DNA of 60,331 nucleotides from Clostridium sp. E02 (GTDB taxonomy: Bacteria > Bacillota > Clostridia > Lachnospirales > Lachnospiraceae): the NCBI RefSeq assembly GCF_003833015.1, contig NZ_RJLQ01000026.1:1-60331 (forward strand), read 5' to 3'. The notes beneath the pieces were generated by a model. The model had not been told where the DNA came from. It did not search any database and saw only the letters and a list, made by a program, of their open reading frames with translations. A program made the position numbers and the translations under genes. How positions within the stretch are numbered: position 1 is the first letter of the stretch; every line of letters begins with the position of its first letter. Shown here piece by piece: positions 43,280 through 52,643 of the stretch.

Positions 43280-44542
43280 TCAAAGAATTTCTTCCGGTGA
43301 AGAAATTTTTCCAGTAATGGCACTCGCTGCAGCAATTGCAGGGTTTGCAAGATATACTTCCGACTCCACGTGCCCCATTCTTCCTACAAAATTACGGTTT
43401 GTAGTAGAGATGCATCGCTCACCTGCCGCAAGTATCCCCATGTAACCTCCCAGACATGGACCACAGGTAGGAGTACTTACAACTGCACCTGCTTTAATAA
43501 AAATTTCCAAAAGGCCTTCTTTCATAGACTGCAGATAAATCTCCTGGGTAGCAGGTATTACAATACAACGGACATTCTTTGCAACTTTCTTCCCTTCCAT
43601 CACAGATGCCGCAATTCGCATATCTTCCAATCTCCCGTTGGTACAAGACCCGATTACTGCCTGATCGATCTTAATTTCATCAAAAGTCCCAATCGTTCTC
43701 GTATTCTCTGGAAGATGAGGGAATGATATCGTAGGTTTTAATTGAGATAAATCAATGGAATAAACGGCTGTATATTCTGCATCTGCATCCGCTTCATAAA
43801 CTTTATATTCTCGTTTGGAATGTTCTTTTATATATTGTATTGCAAGGTCATCGACCGGAAAAATTCCATTCTTTCCACCTGCTTCTATGGCCATATTACA
43901 AATCGTAAAGCGGTCATCCATTGTTAAATACTGAATTCCATCCCCACAAAACTCCATCGACTGATATAGCGCTCCGTCTACACCGATTTCACCTATAATA
44001 TGCAGAATCACATCCTTACCACTGACCCACTGGGAGGGTTTACCAGTCAATTCAAATTTAATTGCAGACGGAACTTTAAACCAAGCTTTTCCGGTAACCA
44101 TACCGGCTGCCATATCCGTACTTCCCACACCTGTGGAAAATGCTCCTAGTGCTCCGTATGTACAAGTATGAGAATCTGCACCAATCACCACATTTCCAGC
44201 AACCACCAATCCTTTTTCTGGAAGAAGAGCATGTTCAATTCCCATCTGCCCCACATCAAAATAATTGGATATTTCGTGTTTCCCAGCAAAATCACGGCAG
44301 CACTTACAATTCTCAGCTGATTTAATATCCTTATTTGGGATAAAATGATCCATGACTAATGCAATCTTATCCTTATTAAAAATCGTATCCTTGTTGAATT
44401 TTTCCATCTCCTTGATTGCTACTGGAGATGTGATGTCATTCCCAAGCACCATATCAAGATCTGCCTCAATGAGCTGTCCTGCTTTTACCTCTAAAAGATC
44501 CGCATGAGCAGCTAATATCTTCTGAGTCATTGTCATTCCCAT
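43280..44542 (-). CDS. leuC: 3-isopropylmalate dehydratase large subunit
   Basis: A 420-residue aconitase-superfamily subunit. Conserved sites are [17 protein letters not shown] near 63, [25 protein letters not shown] near 120, and the iron-sulfur ligands in [12 protein letters not shown] near 297 and [12 protein letters not shown] near 357. The ATG beginning MGMTM has GGAGGGTGCGG upstream. It is first in a two-gene leuCD unit, divergent from a LysR gene that is the likely regulator. leuA and leuB are not in the window. Confidence 0.93.
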   Translation of the reverse strand: MGMTMTQKILAAHADLLEVKAGQLIEADLDMVLGNDITSPVAIKEMEKFNKDTIFNKDKIALVMDHFIPNKDIKSAENCKCCRDFAGKHEISNYFDVGQMGIEHALLPEKGLVVAGNVVIGADSHTCTYGALGAFSTGVGSTDMAAGMVTGKAWFKVPSAIKFELTGKPSQWVSGKDVILHIIGEIGVDGALYQSMEFCGDGIQYLTMDDRFTICNMAIEAGGKNGIFPVDDLAIQYIKEHSKREYKVYEADADAEYTAVYSIDLSQLKPTISFPHLPENTRTIGTFDEIKIDQAVIGSCTNGRLEDMRIAASVMEGKKVAKNVRCIVIPATQEIYLQSMKEGLLEIFIKAGAVVSTPTCGPCLGGYMGILAAGERCISTTNRNFVGRMGHVESEVYLANPAIAAASAITGKISSPEEIL

Positions 44543-44684
44543 CGTCCGCACCCTCCTAATGATTCAATATATGAAGCGTTTCTACTTTACTGCTTTACAT
44601 TTTAGCATACTTGTTGGTATAATTGAAATACATAATACGAATGTTTAATATAAAAACAAGTTATAGAACGAGAGGAATATTAAT

Positions 44685-45587
44685 ATGGATCTAAATCTAT
44701 CCCAATATAAGATTTTTTACGAGGTTGCAAAAGCGGGGAATATCTCTAAGGCAGCCAAGGAACTTTTTATCAGTCAACCTGCCATCAGCAAATCCATTCG
44801 TAAACTCGAAGATAATTTAAACGTTGCATTGTTTACCAGAAATTCCAGAGGCGTTCAGATGACAGAAGAAGGTAAATTATTGTTTCAACATACAAGAGAA
44901 GCTTTTGAGGCAATCAACCGAGGAGAGCAAGAATTAAAAAGAGTAAAAGAGTTTAACATCGGATACCTAAGAATCGGTGTCAGTAACACACTTTGCAAAT
45001 ATGTTCTACTTCCTTATCTTAAAGGTTTCATTGAGAAGTACCCTCATATTAAAGTAACAATTGAAAGTCAATCTACCTCTCATACGGTTCATATGCTAGA
45101 ACAACAAAACCTTGATTTGGGATTGATTGCAGCCCCCTCCAATCGTCGTCCTCTTTCCTTTACTCCTATTATGGAAATTCAGGATACTTTTGTTGCCACG
45201 AAATCTTATCTGGACAATTTACACTTAAGAGAAGGTCGAAATATTGATATTTTCCAAGCTGGTAATATTCTTCTTTTAGATCAAAATAATATGACAAGAA
45301 AATACATTGACGAGTATTTAACTCAAAATCAGATTGTACCGAAGCAGCTTTTGGAAGTCACTACCATGGATTTGCTCATTGAATTTGCAAAAATCGGTAT
45401 GGGCATCGGCTGCGTCATAAAAGAGTTTGTACAAGTTGAACTGGACCGCGGCACTTTGATTGAGATCCCGATGCAATCTACGATTAAGAAACGAACCATT
45501 GGATTTGCGTTTAATCCAGGGGGGGTATCAACCGCAATGCAAAGTTTCTTTTCTGCTATGAAAGACGCAGGAATGGGACACCCATAA
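44685..45587 (+). CDS. LysR-family regulator divergent from leuCD
   Basis: A 300-residue protein. The helix-turn-helix segment is AGNISKAAKELFISQPAISKSIRKLEDNLNVALF, followed by an effector domain from about 88 (NIGYLRIGVSNTLCKYVLLPYL). GAGAGGAATATTA precedes the ATG. It is located 142 bases from leuC in the opposite direction, so control of leuCD is likely. Isopropylmalate, as in LeuO/LeuB-type LysR systems, would be a natural coinducer, but this is inference. Confidence 0.88.
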   Translation: MDLNLSQYKIFYEVAKAGNISKAAKELFISQPAISKSIRKLEDNLNVALFTRNSRGVQMTEEGKLLFQHTREAFEAINRGEQELKRVKEFNIGYLRIGVSNTLCKYVLLPYLKGFIEKYPHIKVTIESQSTSHTVHMLEQQNLDLGLIAAPSNRRPLSFTPIMEIQDTFVATKSYLDNLHLREGRNIDIFQAGNILLLDQNNMTRKYIDEYLTQNQIVPKQLLEVTTMDLLIEFAKIGMGIGCVIKEFVQVELDRGTLIEIPMQSTIKKRTIGFAFNPGGVSTAMQSFFSAMKDAGMGHP

Positions 45588-45612
45588 ATGGCTCCCATTC
45601 CTGCACAAAATA

Positions 45613-46350
45613 TTATTCCCAGTATACTGAAACTTTGTTTTTGGACCAGTCAACATAGGTCATATACCGGATGGATCTTTCGAATTGACTTCTTGGCATA
45701 TAGATTAATTTAGAAGTATCCCAAGGATTAATTACAATCACCGTATCATCTGTTACCCATCTGATCGAGTAAGAATGTCCACCGTCTCCAATAATCCCTT
45801 TGCTTGGATCTGCAATATTAAAATCACAGGCAGCTGTAATGCCTTCCTGTGCATCGCATTTTGTTTTTAGCGTATTCATAATATTATTTTTAGCGTAAGT
45901 CCCTCGATAGGTTTGTTGTTTGTATCCAGTCATTGTAGTAAACACATCACAGGCAAAACAACCGTTATAAACATTCATGGCCTTTTGCAAACCAGCTTCT
46001 ATTACCCGTGCATCAAGGTCACCTGTAATATACGCATTCGCAACATCTCTTTGAGATACCGTTTGTTCCCCAGCACCAAAACGAAGCGTATATCCATAAT
46101 TGTTTTTTTGAATCAATACACTTAATAAATATTTACCATAAGAACTATTATCCAAAGCCTGTATTGCAGAAACAGCACCACAATCACCGGCACTCCCTTG
46201 ATGAAAGGTGCTCAATTTCCCATCAAGCTGCGTTGCAGCATCACTTGCAAAAGCAGTAACTGGGGTGAGCATAGAACTTATCACCATTCCAAGTGTCAGA
46301 CATATCGTGATTAATTTCCTTTTCCTTTGATTCCATTTGTGTTTTTCCAT
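45613..46350 (-). CDS. Secreted calpain-like (papain-fold) cysteine protease
   Basis: A 245-residue exported protein. The signal peptide has a Lys/Arg-rich start and ends AFA-SD near 35. A calpain-style active site is visible: HQGSAGDCGAVSAIQAL gives the oxyanion Gln51 and nucleophile Cys57. GGHSYSIRWV gives His192 and VINPWDTSK gives Asn208. The Q-G-x-x-G-D-C, G-H-x-Y-S and N-P-W signatures are those of peptidase family C2. It lacks the calcium-binding and C2 domains of animal calpains. GGAGGATAGTG precedes the chosen ATG. It is convergent with the LysR gene. A substrate is not evident. Confidence 0.7.
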   Translation of the reverse strand: MEKHKWNQRKRKLITICLTLGMVISSMLTPVTAFASDAATQLDGKLSTFHQGSAGDCGAVSAIQALDNSSYGKYLLSVLIQKNNYGYTLRFGAGEQTVSQRDVANAYITGDLDARVIEAGLQKAMNVYNGCFACDVFTTMTGYKQQTYRGTYAKNNIMNTLKTKCDAQEGITAACDFNIADPSKGIIGDGGHSYSIRWVTDDTVIVINPWDTSKLIYMPRSQFERSIRYMTYVDWSKNKVSVYWE

Positions 46351-46472
46351 TTCACTATCCTCCATTTTTATTTGTACTGACTTATTATACATCATAATGG
46401 TACAAAAGTGTCAATCATGTACATAATAACCGTTTGTATGTAACTTTTGACATTTTTAACGAAGAAATTCGT

Positions 46473-46524
46473 AAAAAGAAGGGGCTGTCGCACGAAAAAA
46501 TTCGCGGGACAGCCCCTTCCTTCT
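46473..46524 (-). terminator. Terminator of ilvC
   Basis: Minus-strand AAGGGGCTGTC pairs with GACAGCCCCTT across an AT-rich loop, followed by CTTTTTAC. The plus-strand tail is not T-rich. Confidence 0.8.
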
Positions 46525-46535
46525 ATATATATGGA

Positions 46536-47549
<1,014 letters not shown>

Positions 47550-47618
47550 TCATTTCCTCCTCATATATAAAATCATGATATATTATTGTTAAAGGAACCA
47601 TGCCGACGACTCACTGTC

Positions 47619-47663
47619 CGCCTTTGGCAATACCTCTAGCTAGCTTACGACTGCCTAAGGCAG
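47619..47663. repeat. Hairpin between ilvN and ilvC
   Basis: GCCTTTGGCA and TGCCTAAGGC form a ten-pair stem with one mismatch around an AGCTAGCT-containing loop. It overlaps the ilvN stop codon and lacks a T-run, so it may be a processing or mRNA-stability structure rather than a terminator. Confidence 0.35.
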
Positions 47664-48155
47664 ATACCGGATATCCTTAGACCCTCTGGAAAGTCCTGTC
47701 AAACCAGTTCTGGCAAGTTCCAGGATCTCATAATCTTCTAACAGGTTTATCAGTGCATCAAGCTTCAACTGATCTCCTGTGAGCATAACGGTTAAAGAAT
47801 CTTTTCCCACATCAACAATGGTTGCTCTAAATATATCGGAAATGGCACTGACCGCCTGCCTCTCACTTGCATTGGCACGGACTTTAATCAATATCAGTTC
47901 CCGGTATACGGAAGATCCCGGCTTTAATTCTTTAATATCCCTAACATCCTCAAGTTTCCGCAACTGCTTTTCAATCTGATCTAGAATCTCTTGTTCCCCA
48001 ACAGATACCACTGTCATTCTGGAATACCTCTCATCTGCAGTGACTCCAACCGTTAGGCTTTCGATGTTATAGCCCCGGCGGCTAAATAGTCCGGCTATAC
48101 GGCTTAACACGCCAGAAGTGTTGTCAACCAACAATGATAATACGATTCTCTCCAT
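47655..48155 (-). CDS. ilvN: Acetolactate synthase small (regulatory) subunit
   Basis: A 166-residue ACT-domain protein. The N-terminal ACT motif is LSLLVDNTSGVLSRIAGLFSRRGYNIESLTVG. A second domain (about 80-160) contains RAVSAISDIFRATIVDVG and ends GLTGLSRGSKDIRYLP. It confers valine feedback control on acetolactate synthase. The catalytic subunit ilvB is not adjacent and not in the window. A promoter with TTGACA and TATCAT precedes it. GGCGGGGATAAG precedes the ATG. Confidence 0.93.
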   Translation of the reverse strand: MERIVLSLLVDNTSGVLSRIAGLFSRRGYNIESLTVGVTADERYSRMTVVSVGEQEILDQIEKQLRKLEDVRDIKELKPGSSVYRELILIKVRANASERQAVSAISDIFRATIVDVGKDSLTVMLTGDQLKLDALINLLEDYEILELARTGLTGLSRGSKDIRYLP

Positions 48156-48186
48156 CCTTATCCCCGCCTTTTTTTATAATATTTAA

Positions 48187-48215
48187 ATGATAACAATCTC
48201 CCTTCTATTTGTCAA
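48187..48215 (-). promoter_or_regulatory. Promoter of ilvN-ilvC
   Basis: On the minus strand a perfect TTGACA is separated by 17 bases from TATCAT, about 30 bases before the ilvN ATG. No T-box or leader peptide was found. Confidence 0.65.
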
Positions 48216-48221
48216 CTAAAT

Positions 48222-48278
48222 AAAAGGAATGTGTATCATAACTTGTGGTTATGGAACCGATCCATTTCCTTTATTATA
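48222..48278 (-). terminator. Probable terminator of the CDF exporter gene
   Basis: A bipartite hairpin: outer arms AAAGGAAATG/CATTCCTTT and an inner stem CATAAC/GTTATG, followed by TTATTTA. Confidence 0.5.
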
Positions 48279-48294
48279 GCACAGTGAGAAAATC

Positions 48295-49200
48295 CTACAA
48301 GTACATTTCTTCCTTTTCTAACGTTTCTAAAAGCGGATTTACATGAACCATGCAATGCTTTACCGCTGGAAACATCTGTTCTATAGAAAGATGGACATTT
48401 TCTGCAATCTCATGGGATTTTATCAGTTCTAGATTGCCTTCCGCAGAAATTTCGATATCAACATAGATTTTCGTTCCAAACATCCGGGTTCTTATATCAT
48501 CAATTCGTTTCACTCCCATAATGGATATAACCAAATTCTGCATTTTCTTTACGGTTTCGTCATCACAAGATTTATCTACCATTTTATCTGTGGCATCTAA
48601 AAATATATCTACGGCTGCTTTTACTACGAACCCGCAGATAACCAGACTTGCAATTGAATCCAATACCGGAATCCCCAATCTTGCCCCAGCAATCCCAACC
48701 ATTGCCCCTACCGATGAAAGCGCATCCGACCGATGATGCCAGGCATCTGCCAAAAGTGCTCCAGAATGAATCTTCTTTGCCGCAGCTTTTGTATACCAGT
48801 ACATCCATTCCTTCACACCGATAGAAAGTACTGCCGCAAAAAAAGCAAACCCATTGGGGAGAAGTTCCGTATTTATGTTACCTAAGACAATTTTCTTTAT
48901 TCCAGTTATACCAATGAGCACCCCAGTTGCCATTAAAGTTACTGCAAGAATGATGGACGCCACACATTCCATACGGTCATGACCATAAGGATGCTCTTTG
49001 TCGGAGGTTTTTCCGGCAACCCGTACACCGATAATTACAACAAATGAACTAAAAACATCCGAAGCGGAATGCACTGCGTCAGAAATCATAGCACCAGAAT
49101 GTCCAAAGATCCCAGCTGTCAGTTTAAATAACGATAAAAGAAGATTAATTCCAATGCTGACCACAGATACCCGCATTGCGATTTGATTCGGTTGTTCCAT
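48295..49200 (-). CDS. czcD: Cation diffusion facilitator metal exporter, riboswitch-controlled
   Basis: A 301-residue CDF protein with six helices. The transport-site motifs are MISDAVHSASDVFSS in helix II and LLADAWHHRSDALSS in helix V. The latter has the H-x-x-x-D motif, and YGHDRMECVAS lies between them. A C-terminal ferredoxin-like cytoplasmic domain runs from about 215. GGAGGTGTTAAGT precedes the chosen ATG (MEQPNQ). A NiCo riboswitch with terminator lies directly upstream, which points to cobalt or nickel efflux rather than zinc. The gene symbol reflects family membership only. Confidence 0.9.
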   Translation of the reverse strand: MEQPNQIAMRVSVVSIGINLLLSLFKLTAGIFGHSGAMISDAVHSASDVFSSFVVIIGVRVAGKTSDKEHPYGHDRMECVASIILAVTLMATGVLIGITGIKKIVLGNINTELLPNGFAFFAAVLSIGVKEWMYWYTKAAAKKIHSGALLADAWHHRSDALSSVGAMVGIAGARLGIPVLDSIASLVICGFVVKAAVDIFLDATDKMVDKSCDDETVKKMQNLVISIMGVKRIDDIRTRMFGTKIYVDIEISAEGNLELIKSHEIAENVHLSIEQMFPAVKHCMVHVNPLLETLEKEEMYL

Positions 49201-49221
49201 ACTTAACACCTCCGCGATTAT

Positions 49222-49277
49222 AAAGAAACTGCACCTGCGGAACATACAAACAACTCACTGTCCCGCAGATGCAGTTA
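49222..49277 (-). terminator. Terminator of the NiCo riboswitch expression platform
   Basis: Minus-strand AACTGCATCTGCGG pairs with CCGCAGGTGCAGTT, followed by TCTTTATA. The left arm overlaps the 3' part of the metal-binding aptamer (GCATCTGCGGGACAG), so metal binding should block the terminator. Confidence 0.8.
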
Positions 49278-49337
49278 TCATCCGCTGTCGCACTTGACGA
49301 CCCGGCCCTATAGCTAAAAGCTATCGCCTGTTCAGTT
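49254..49337 (-). ncRNA. NiCo riboswitch
   Basis: The minus-strand leader reads ACTGAACAGGC, a GATAGCT/AGCTAT stem, GGGCCGGGTCG, a second stem, ACAGCGGATGAT, and GCGGGACAGT at the 3' end. These follow the conserved four-helix NiCo (czcD) motif (ACUGAGCAGGC..., CCGGGCUGC, ACAGAUGAU, GGGACAGU). It binds cobalt or nickel cooperatively. It lies upstream of a CDF exporter with an overlapping terminator, so it is an ON switch. Confidence 0.88.
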
Positions 49338-49463
49338 TGTACTGTAGACGAGTATGCAGCGCAAAAATATGCATAATGCAAAATAGAGCCGGACTGTTAA
49401 TCCTCTTTTAAAGATAAAACCGATCGGGCTTAACGTATACTATGTAACGTTATTACCTATATG

Positions 49464-50069
49464 TTACAAACTGACTGGATATTCTAAAATATAATATTCA
49501 TAGGCATTGATCACAGTTGTTTTCCCATAAGTATCTTCTCTTTTAAATACTTCTCCATAATTGGCATGAATATGACCATGAAAAAAATACTTTGGAGAAT
49601 ACTTTTCCATTAAAGTTTTGAAACAGAAAAACCCCCTATGTGGCAAGTCGGGTAAATCATTTAGCTGATAGGCAGGTGCATGAGTCACCAAGATATCAAA
49701 CCCTTTATGCTTCCTTAATTTCCACCAAAGCTTTTTGATCCTGTGATCCATCTTGTTTTCTGTATACTGATCGGGAGATCCTGGAATATATTCCATAGAC
49801 CCACCCAGTCCAAGAATTCGGATTCCATGGAATGTTACAATGTCATCTTCAATACAGGTACAACCCTCAGGCGGGCTGTTTTTGTATTTATTGTCGTGGT
49901 TTCCCCGAACATAATAAACGGGTGCGTGAGAACAGGTAGCAAAAAACGAAAGATAATTTGCCCGAAGATCTCCACAGGAAATAATTAAGTCAATGTCATT
50001 TAATTTTTCTGGCGTATAATATTCATAGAGTGACTTTGACTCATGATCTGCCAGTACCAGAATCTTCAC
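49464..50069 (-). CDS. Metallophosphoesterase (YfcE-like)
   Basis: A 201-residue calcineurin-fold phosphoesterase. Metal-ligand motifs are LADHES at the N-terminus, ISCGDLRANYLSFF near 30, YVRGNHDNK near 54, ILVTHAPAYQ near 128 and YFFHGHIHANYG near 162. Substrate specificity cannot be inferred. The start is GTG, with AGGAG eight bases ahead lying inside the last codons of the preceding gene. The two genes are one base apart, indicating translational coupling to the BMP fusion. Confidence 0.88.
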   Translation of the reverse strand: MKILVLADHESKSLYEYYTPEKLNDIDLIISCGDLRANYLSFFATCSHAPVYYVRGNHDNKYKNSPPEGCTCIEDDIVTFHGIRILGLGGSMEYIPGSPDQYTENKMDHRIKKLWWKLRKHKGFDILVTHAPAYQLNDLPDLPHRGFFCFKTLMEKYSPKYFFHGHIHANYGEVFKREDTYGKTTVINAYEYYILEYPVSL

Positions 50070-50070
50070 A

Positions 50071-52032
50071 CTATAACTCCTCCATCTTTATGTTCTCGTA
50101 AATTGCTCTTCCCTGTAATCGAACCAGAGATTTCGCCTCATTCGTCAGTTCTTCAAATGTAGGGATCTGTCCCACTACATTCTCTGTCAGCCAGTTCATT
50201 GTCGTAATCTCTTCCGGTGTTAGGCTATGTCCCTCCTCACACTGTATGGTTCCATCCTGGGAAAATATGGTTCCCACAAATGGCTGAAAGCTGCCAGCCC
50301 GGATGGAATGTTTTAAAAACGTAATTAGCCGGTTGGTACCATTGGGTAGGTTTTGGGAACAAATCACATCTATTACATCGGCCGACATCCCCCACCAATA
50401 ATTCACGGCTTCTTTTCCTCTCATCTCTTTGCGTTCTGCCGCACCATGGCACGTAATATTAATGATCTTCTCATAGAATTTACCCCAATGCCAGATTGGA
50501 GTTGCCAAGTTTTTAAGACGTCCTTCTGATTTTTTCTCATACAGCCCATACTCCCTGGTTGGTGTCTGAGGAGTGATCATATCATCTCCAGAAATAAAAG
50601 TGATTCCTTCTTTTTCTAATTCCAAATGGGCATCTCGGTTCTTTAATTTAGACCATTCCAAATGTACTTTCGCATAAGGATTGATCATTTTTGCCCCCAA
50701 AGCAAAAGCATTGATATTTGCAATCGTGCCATAAATCGGATATTCTGCAATGTAGCCTAGTTTGTCATCCCTTGACATAGAAGCGGCCAGAGCACCCATT
50801 AAAAATTTAGATTCGTACATCCTTCCATAATAGGTACAAACGGATGAATAGGACATATTCACGGAACAGTTAAATACCTTCACCTCCGGATGATCTAAGG
50901 CAGTCTTCACGCTTTGATTAATCATCTGGGAGGAAGTAGTGAAGATCATATTGCAACCAGCTTCTATCGCCTGTTCAAATGCCTTTGCCGTCTTATCTTC
51001 GGAATCTGCATTAAAATAAGCCACTGTTTCTATGGTATCGTCAAACGCCTCTTCCAGATACATTCTACCCAGTTCATGCCCATAAGTCCAACTAGAGGTC
51101 TCTTCCGTCTTTGCATGGATAAAAGCAATCTTTAGCATCTGTGGTTCTACAAACTGGAAGGGAATCAGCCAGTTAATCAATTTAAGTGGCTTGTTTTCAG
51201 AAGTTTCCTCTACATCCTCTGGCTGTTCTACCAAAGCGATCTTATTGCCTCTAGACGCAAGCAATAATTCATCTTTTATCTTGATCAAATCCTTCTTAAT
51301 CTGTTTATCTACTCGGTCCTTGACTACGGAATAGCCAAATAGTTCCACATAGATAAGAAAGGCATCGGAACAGGTCATATCATAGTCATCCCCACCAAAT
51401 GAATGAAATGACTTGGAAAAACGATCATAAGCAGATTTGAATATGACCCTGTCTTCTTCACTCCATGGCTCTCCTGGGGTTTTGTTCAAGACTTTAATTA
51501 ATTTTTCATAGCTGCCTTCTTTGCTAAACCATATATCGCAGTTAAAAGACACCTGATAAAAATCCAGGAATTCATAATAGAGTTTGTTATTTAAATCATC
51601 AGTCCGTTTGGGGATCAGACGAGTCACAGAAGAAGCAATACTAAACGCATCCACATACTTTAATACACTGACTCTTTTATTCCCTTCCTGTACATAATAT
51701 TGATTCATAAATTCGTAAACAACGATGGGATCATGAATCCCCTCCTGAATTTGATGATCGTACAAATATGCCCACTTTGCACCGAATTCTGATTTTTCGG
51801 ATAATAAAGGCATAAAGTTGTTGGCAAAGGCATTGGTACGTCCTTCTGTCTTGGTACCAATTACCTTTTCCAAAGGAATATCCATAATCCCCAAATTCAC
51901 CTCAGATACAATATCAGAGTAAGACAATATATCATCAAGAACTGGGAGGTATGGATACTCCCCCTTGGATACGGAAGACTGATACTGCCTTCTTCCTTTT
52001 CTTAAAGCCCCCACATAATCATATAGTGCCAT
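50071..52032 (-). CDS. Cytosolic ParB-like/BMP (PnrA-type) fusion protein
   Basis: A 653-residue two-part protein. The N-terminal portion (about 40-130) resembles a ParB N-terminal fold, with IPLEKVIGTKTEGR near 52 and YYVQEGNKRVSVLKY near 112, followed by a helical region to about 290. The C-terminal portion (about 300-600) is a periplasmic-binding-fold BMP domain, with KIAFIHAKTEETSSWTYGHELG near 302, KLGYIAEYPIYG and MSADVIDV. BMP proteins bind purine nucleosides. Normal ones are lipoproteins, but no signal peptide or lipobox is present here, so this should be a cytosolic sensor or regulator. GGAAGGAGGTC precedes the ATG. It is coupled to a metallophosphoesterase downstream and follows smpB. 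Confidence 0.75.
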   Translation of the reverse strand: MALYDYVGALRKGRRQYQSSVSKGEYPYLPVLDDILSYSDIVSEVNLGIMDIPLEKVIGTKTEGRTNAFANNFMPLLSEKSEFGAKWAYLYDHQIQEGIHDPIVVYEFMNQYYVQEGNKRVSVLKYVDAFSIASSVTRLIPKRTDDLNNKLYYEFLDFYQVSFNCDIWFSKEGSYEKLIKVLNKTPGEPWSEEDRVIFKSAYDRFSKSFHSFGGDDYDMTCSDAFLIYVELFGYSVVKDRVDKQIKKDLIKIKDELLLASRGNKIALVEQPEDVEETSENKPLKLINWLIPFQFVEPQMLKIAFIHAKTEETSSWTYGHELGRMYLEEAFDDTIETVAYFNADSEDKTAKAFEQAIEAGCNMIFTTSSQMINQSVKTALDHPEVKVFNCSVNMSYSSVCTYYGRMYESKFLMGALAASMSRDDKLGYIAEYPIYGTIANINAFALGAKMINPYAKVHLEWSKLKNRDAHLELEKEGITFISGDDMITPQTPTREYGLYEKKSEGRLKNLATPIWHWGKFYEKIINITCHGAAERKEMRGKEAVNYWWGMSADVIDVICSQNLPNGTNRLITFLKHSIRAGSFQPFVGTIFSQDGTIQCEEGHSLTPEEITTMNWLTENVVGQIPTFEELTNEAKSLVRLQGRAIYENIKMEEL

Positions 52033-52058
52033 CAGTGACCTCCTTCCTCTTCTTTAAC

Positions 52059-52520
52059 TTATAGATTTTTCACCTTGAACGCTCGATCTATTTCTCGTTT
52101 CTGATCTTTCTTCGCTAACTCTTGCCTCTTATCGTATAATTTCTTTCCCCTTGCCAGTCCAATCTCTGCTTTTACCAGACTGCCTTTCAAATATACTTGA
52201 AGAGGCACCAAAGTATAACCTTTTTGTGCTATTTTCTCATCTAGCTTTTCAATCTCAGACTTATGCAAAAGCAGCTTTCTAACACGCAATGGATCCTTAT
52301 TAAATATATTTCCCTTTTCATATGGATTGATATTCATTCCATATACATAAATCTCACCTTTTTCAATTTTAACAAACGATTCTTTTATGCTGCATTTACC
52401 CATGCGAATGGATTTAACTTCAGTACCAGCAAGTGCGATGCCTGCCTCATATTTTTCATCAATAAAATATTCATGATACGCCTTTTTATTGTTGGCGATC
52501 AGTCTTTTCGTCTCTCCCAA
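52059..52520 (-). CDS. smpB: SsrA-binding protein
   Basis: A 153-residue SmpB, the tmRNA partner in ribosome rescue. Typical segments are [29 protein letters not shown] near 10, [11 protein letters not shown] near 65, [13 protein letters not shown] near 80 and the basic tail [25 protein letters not shown]. The start is TTG with GGGAGG nine bases upstream. The rnr-smpB order is conserved. The tmRNA gene ssrA was looked for nearby but not found in this window. Confidence 0.95.
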   Translation of the reverse strand: MGETKRLIANNKKAYHEYFIDEKYEAGIALAGTEVKSIRMGKCSIKESFVKIEKGEIYVYGMNINPYEKGNIFNKDPLRVRKLLLHKSEIEKLDEKIAQKGYTLVPLQVYLKGSLVKAEIGLARGKKLYDKRQELAKKDQKREIDRAFKVKNL

Positions 52521-52600
52521 TTTTATAAACCTCCCACTATGGTTTTCAATTATGATACTACAATGTTAATTCTAAGTAAAGGAATTTTCTTACAATTAAT

Positions 52601-52640
52601 AAAAGGGATCTGATCCTTCGAAAAAAGACCAAATCCCTGG
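52601..52640 (-). terminator. Terminator downstream of rnr
   Basis: Minus-strand AGGGATTTGGTC and AGGATCAGATCCCT form an imperfect stem and are followed by TTTATTAATT. It lies between rnr and smpB, so smpB may depend partly on its own promoter. Confidence 0.6.
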
Positions 52641-52643
52641 TTT

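Noticed and set aside
44543-44684. T-box or leucine attenuator upstream of leuC
   Set aside because: Neither the T-box sequence nor a leucine-rich leader peptide is present. Control by the divergent LysR gene is the simpler explanation.
47581-47663. Shared ACTCACTGTCC string between the ilvN-ilvC gap and the NiCo riboswitch
   Set aside because: The two copies share only about ten bases and their contexts differ, so chance is more likely than a dispersed repeat.
52521-52643. tmRNA gene (ssrA) near smpB
   Set aside because: Only a terminator hairpin and AT-rich DNA lie in the smpB-rnr gap. No tRNA-like ends or tag sequence were seen here or just downstream of smpB.
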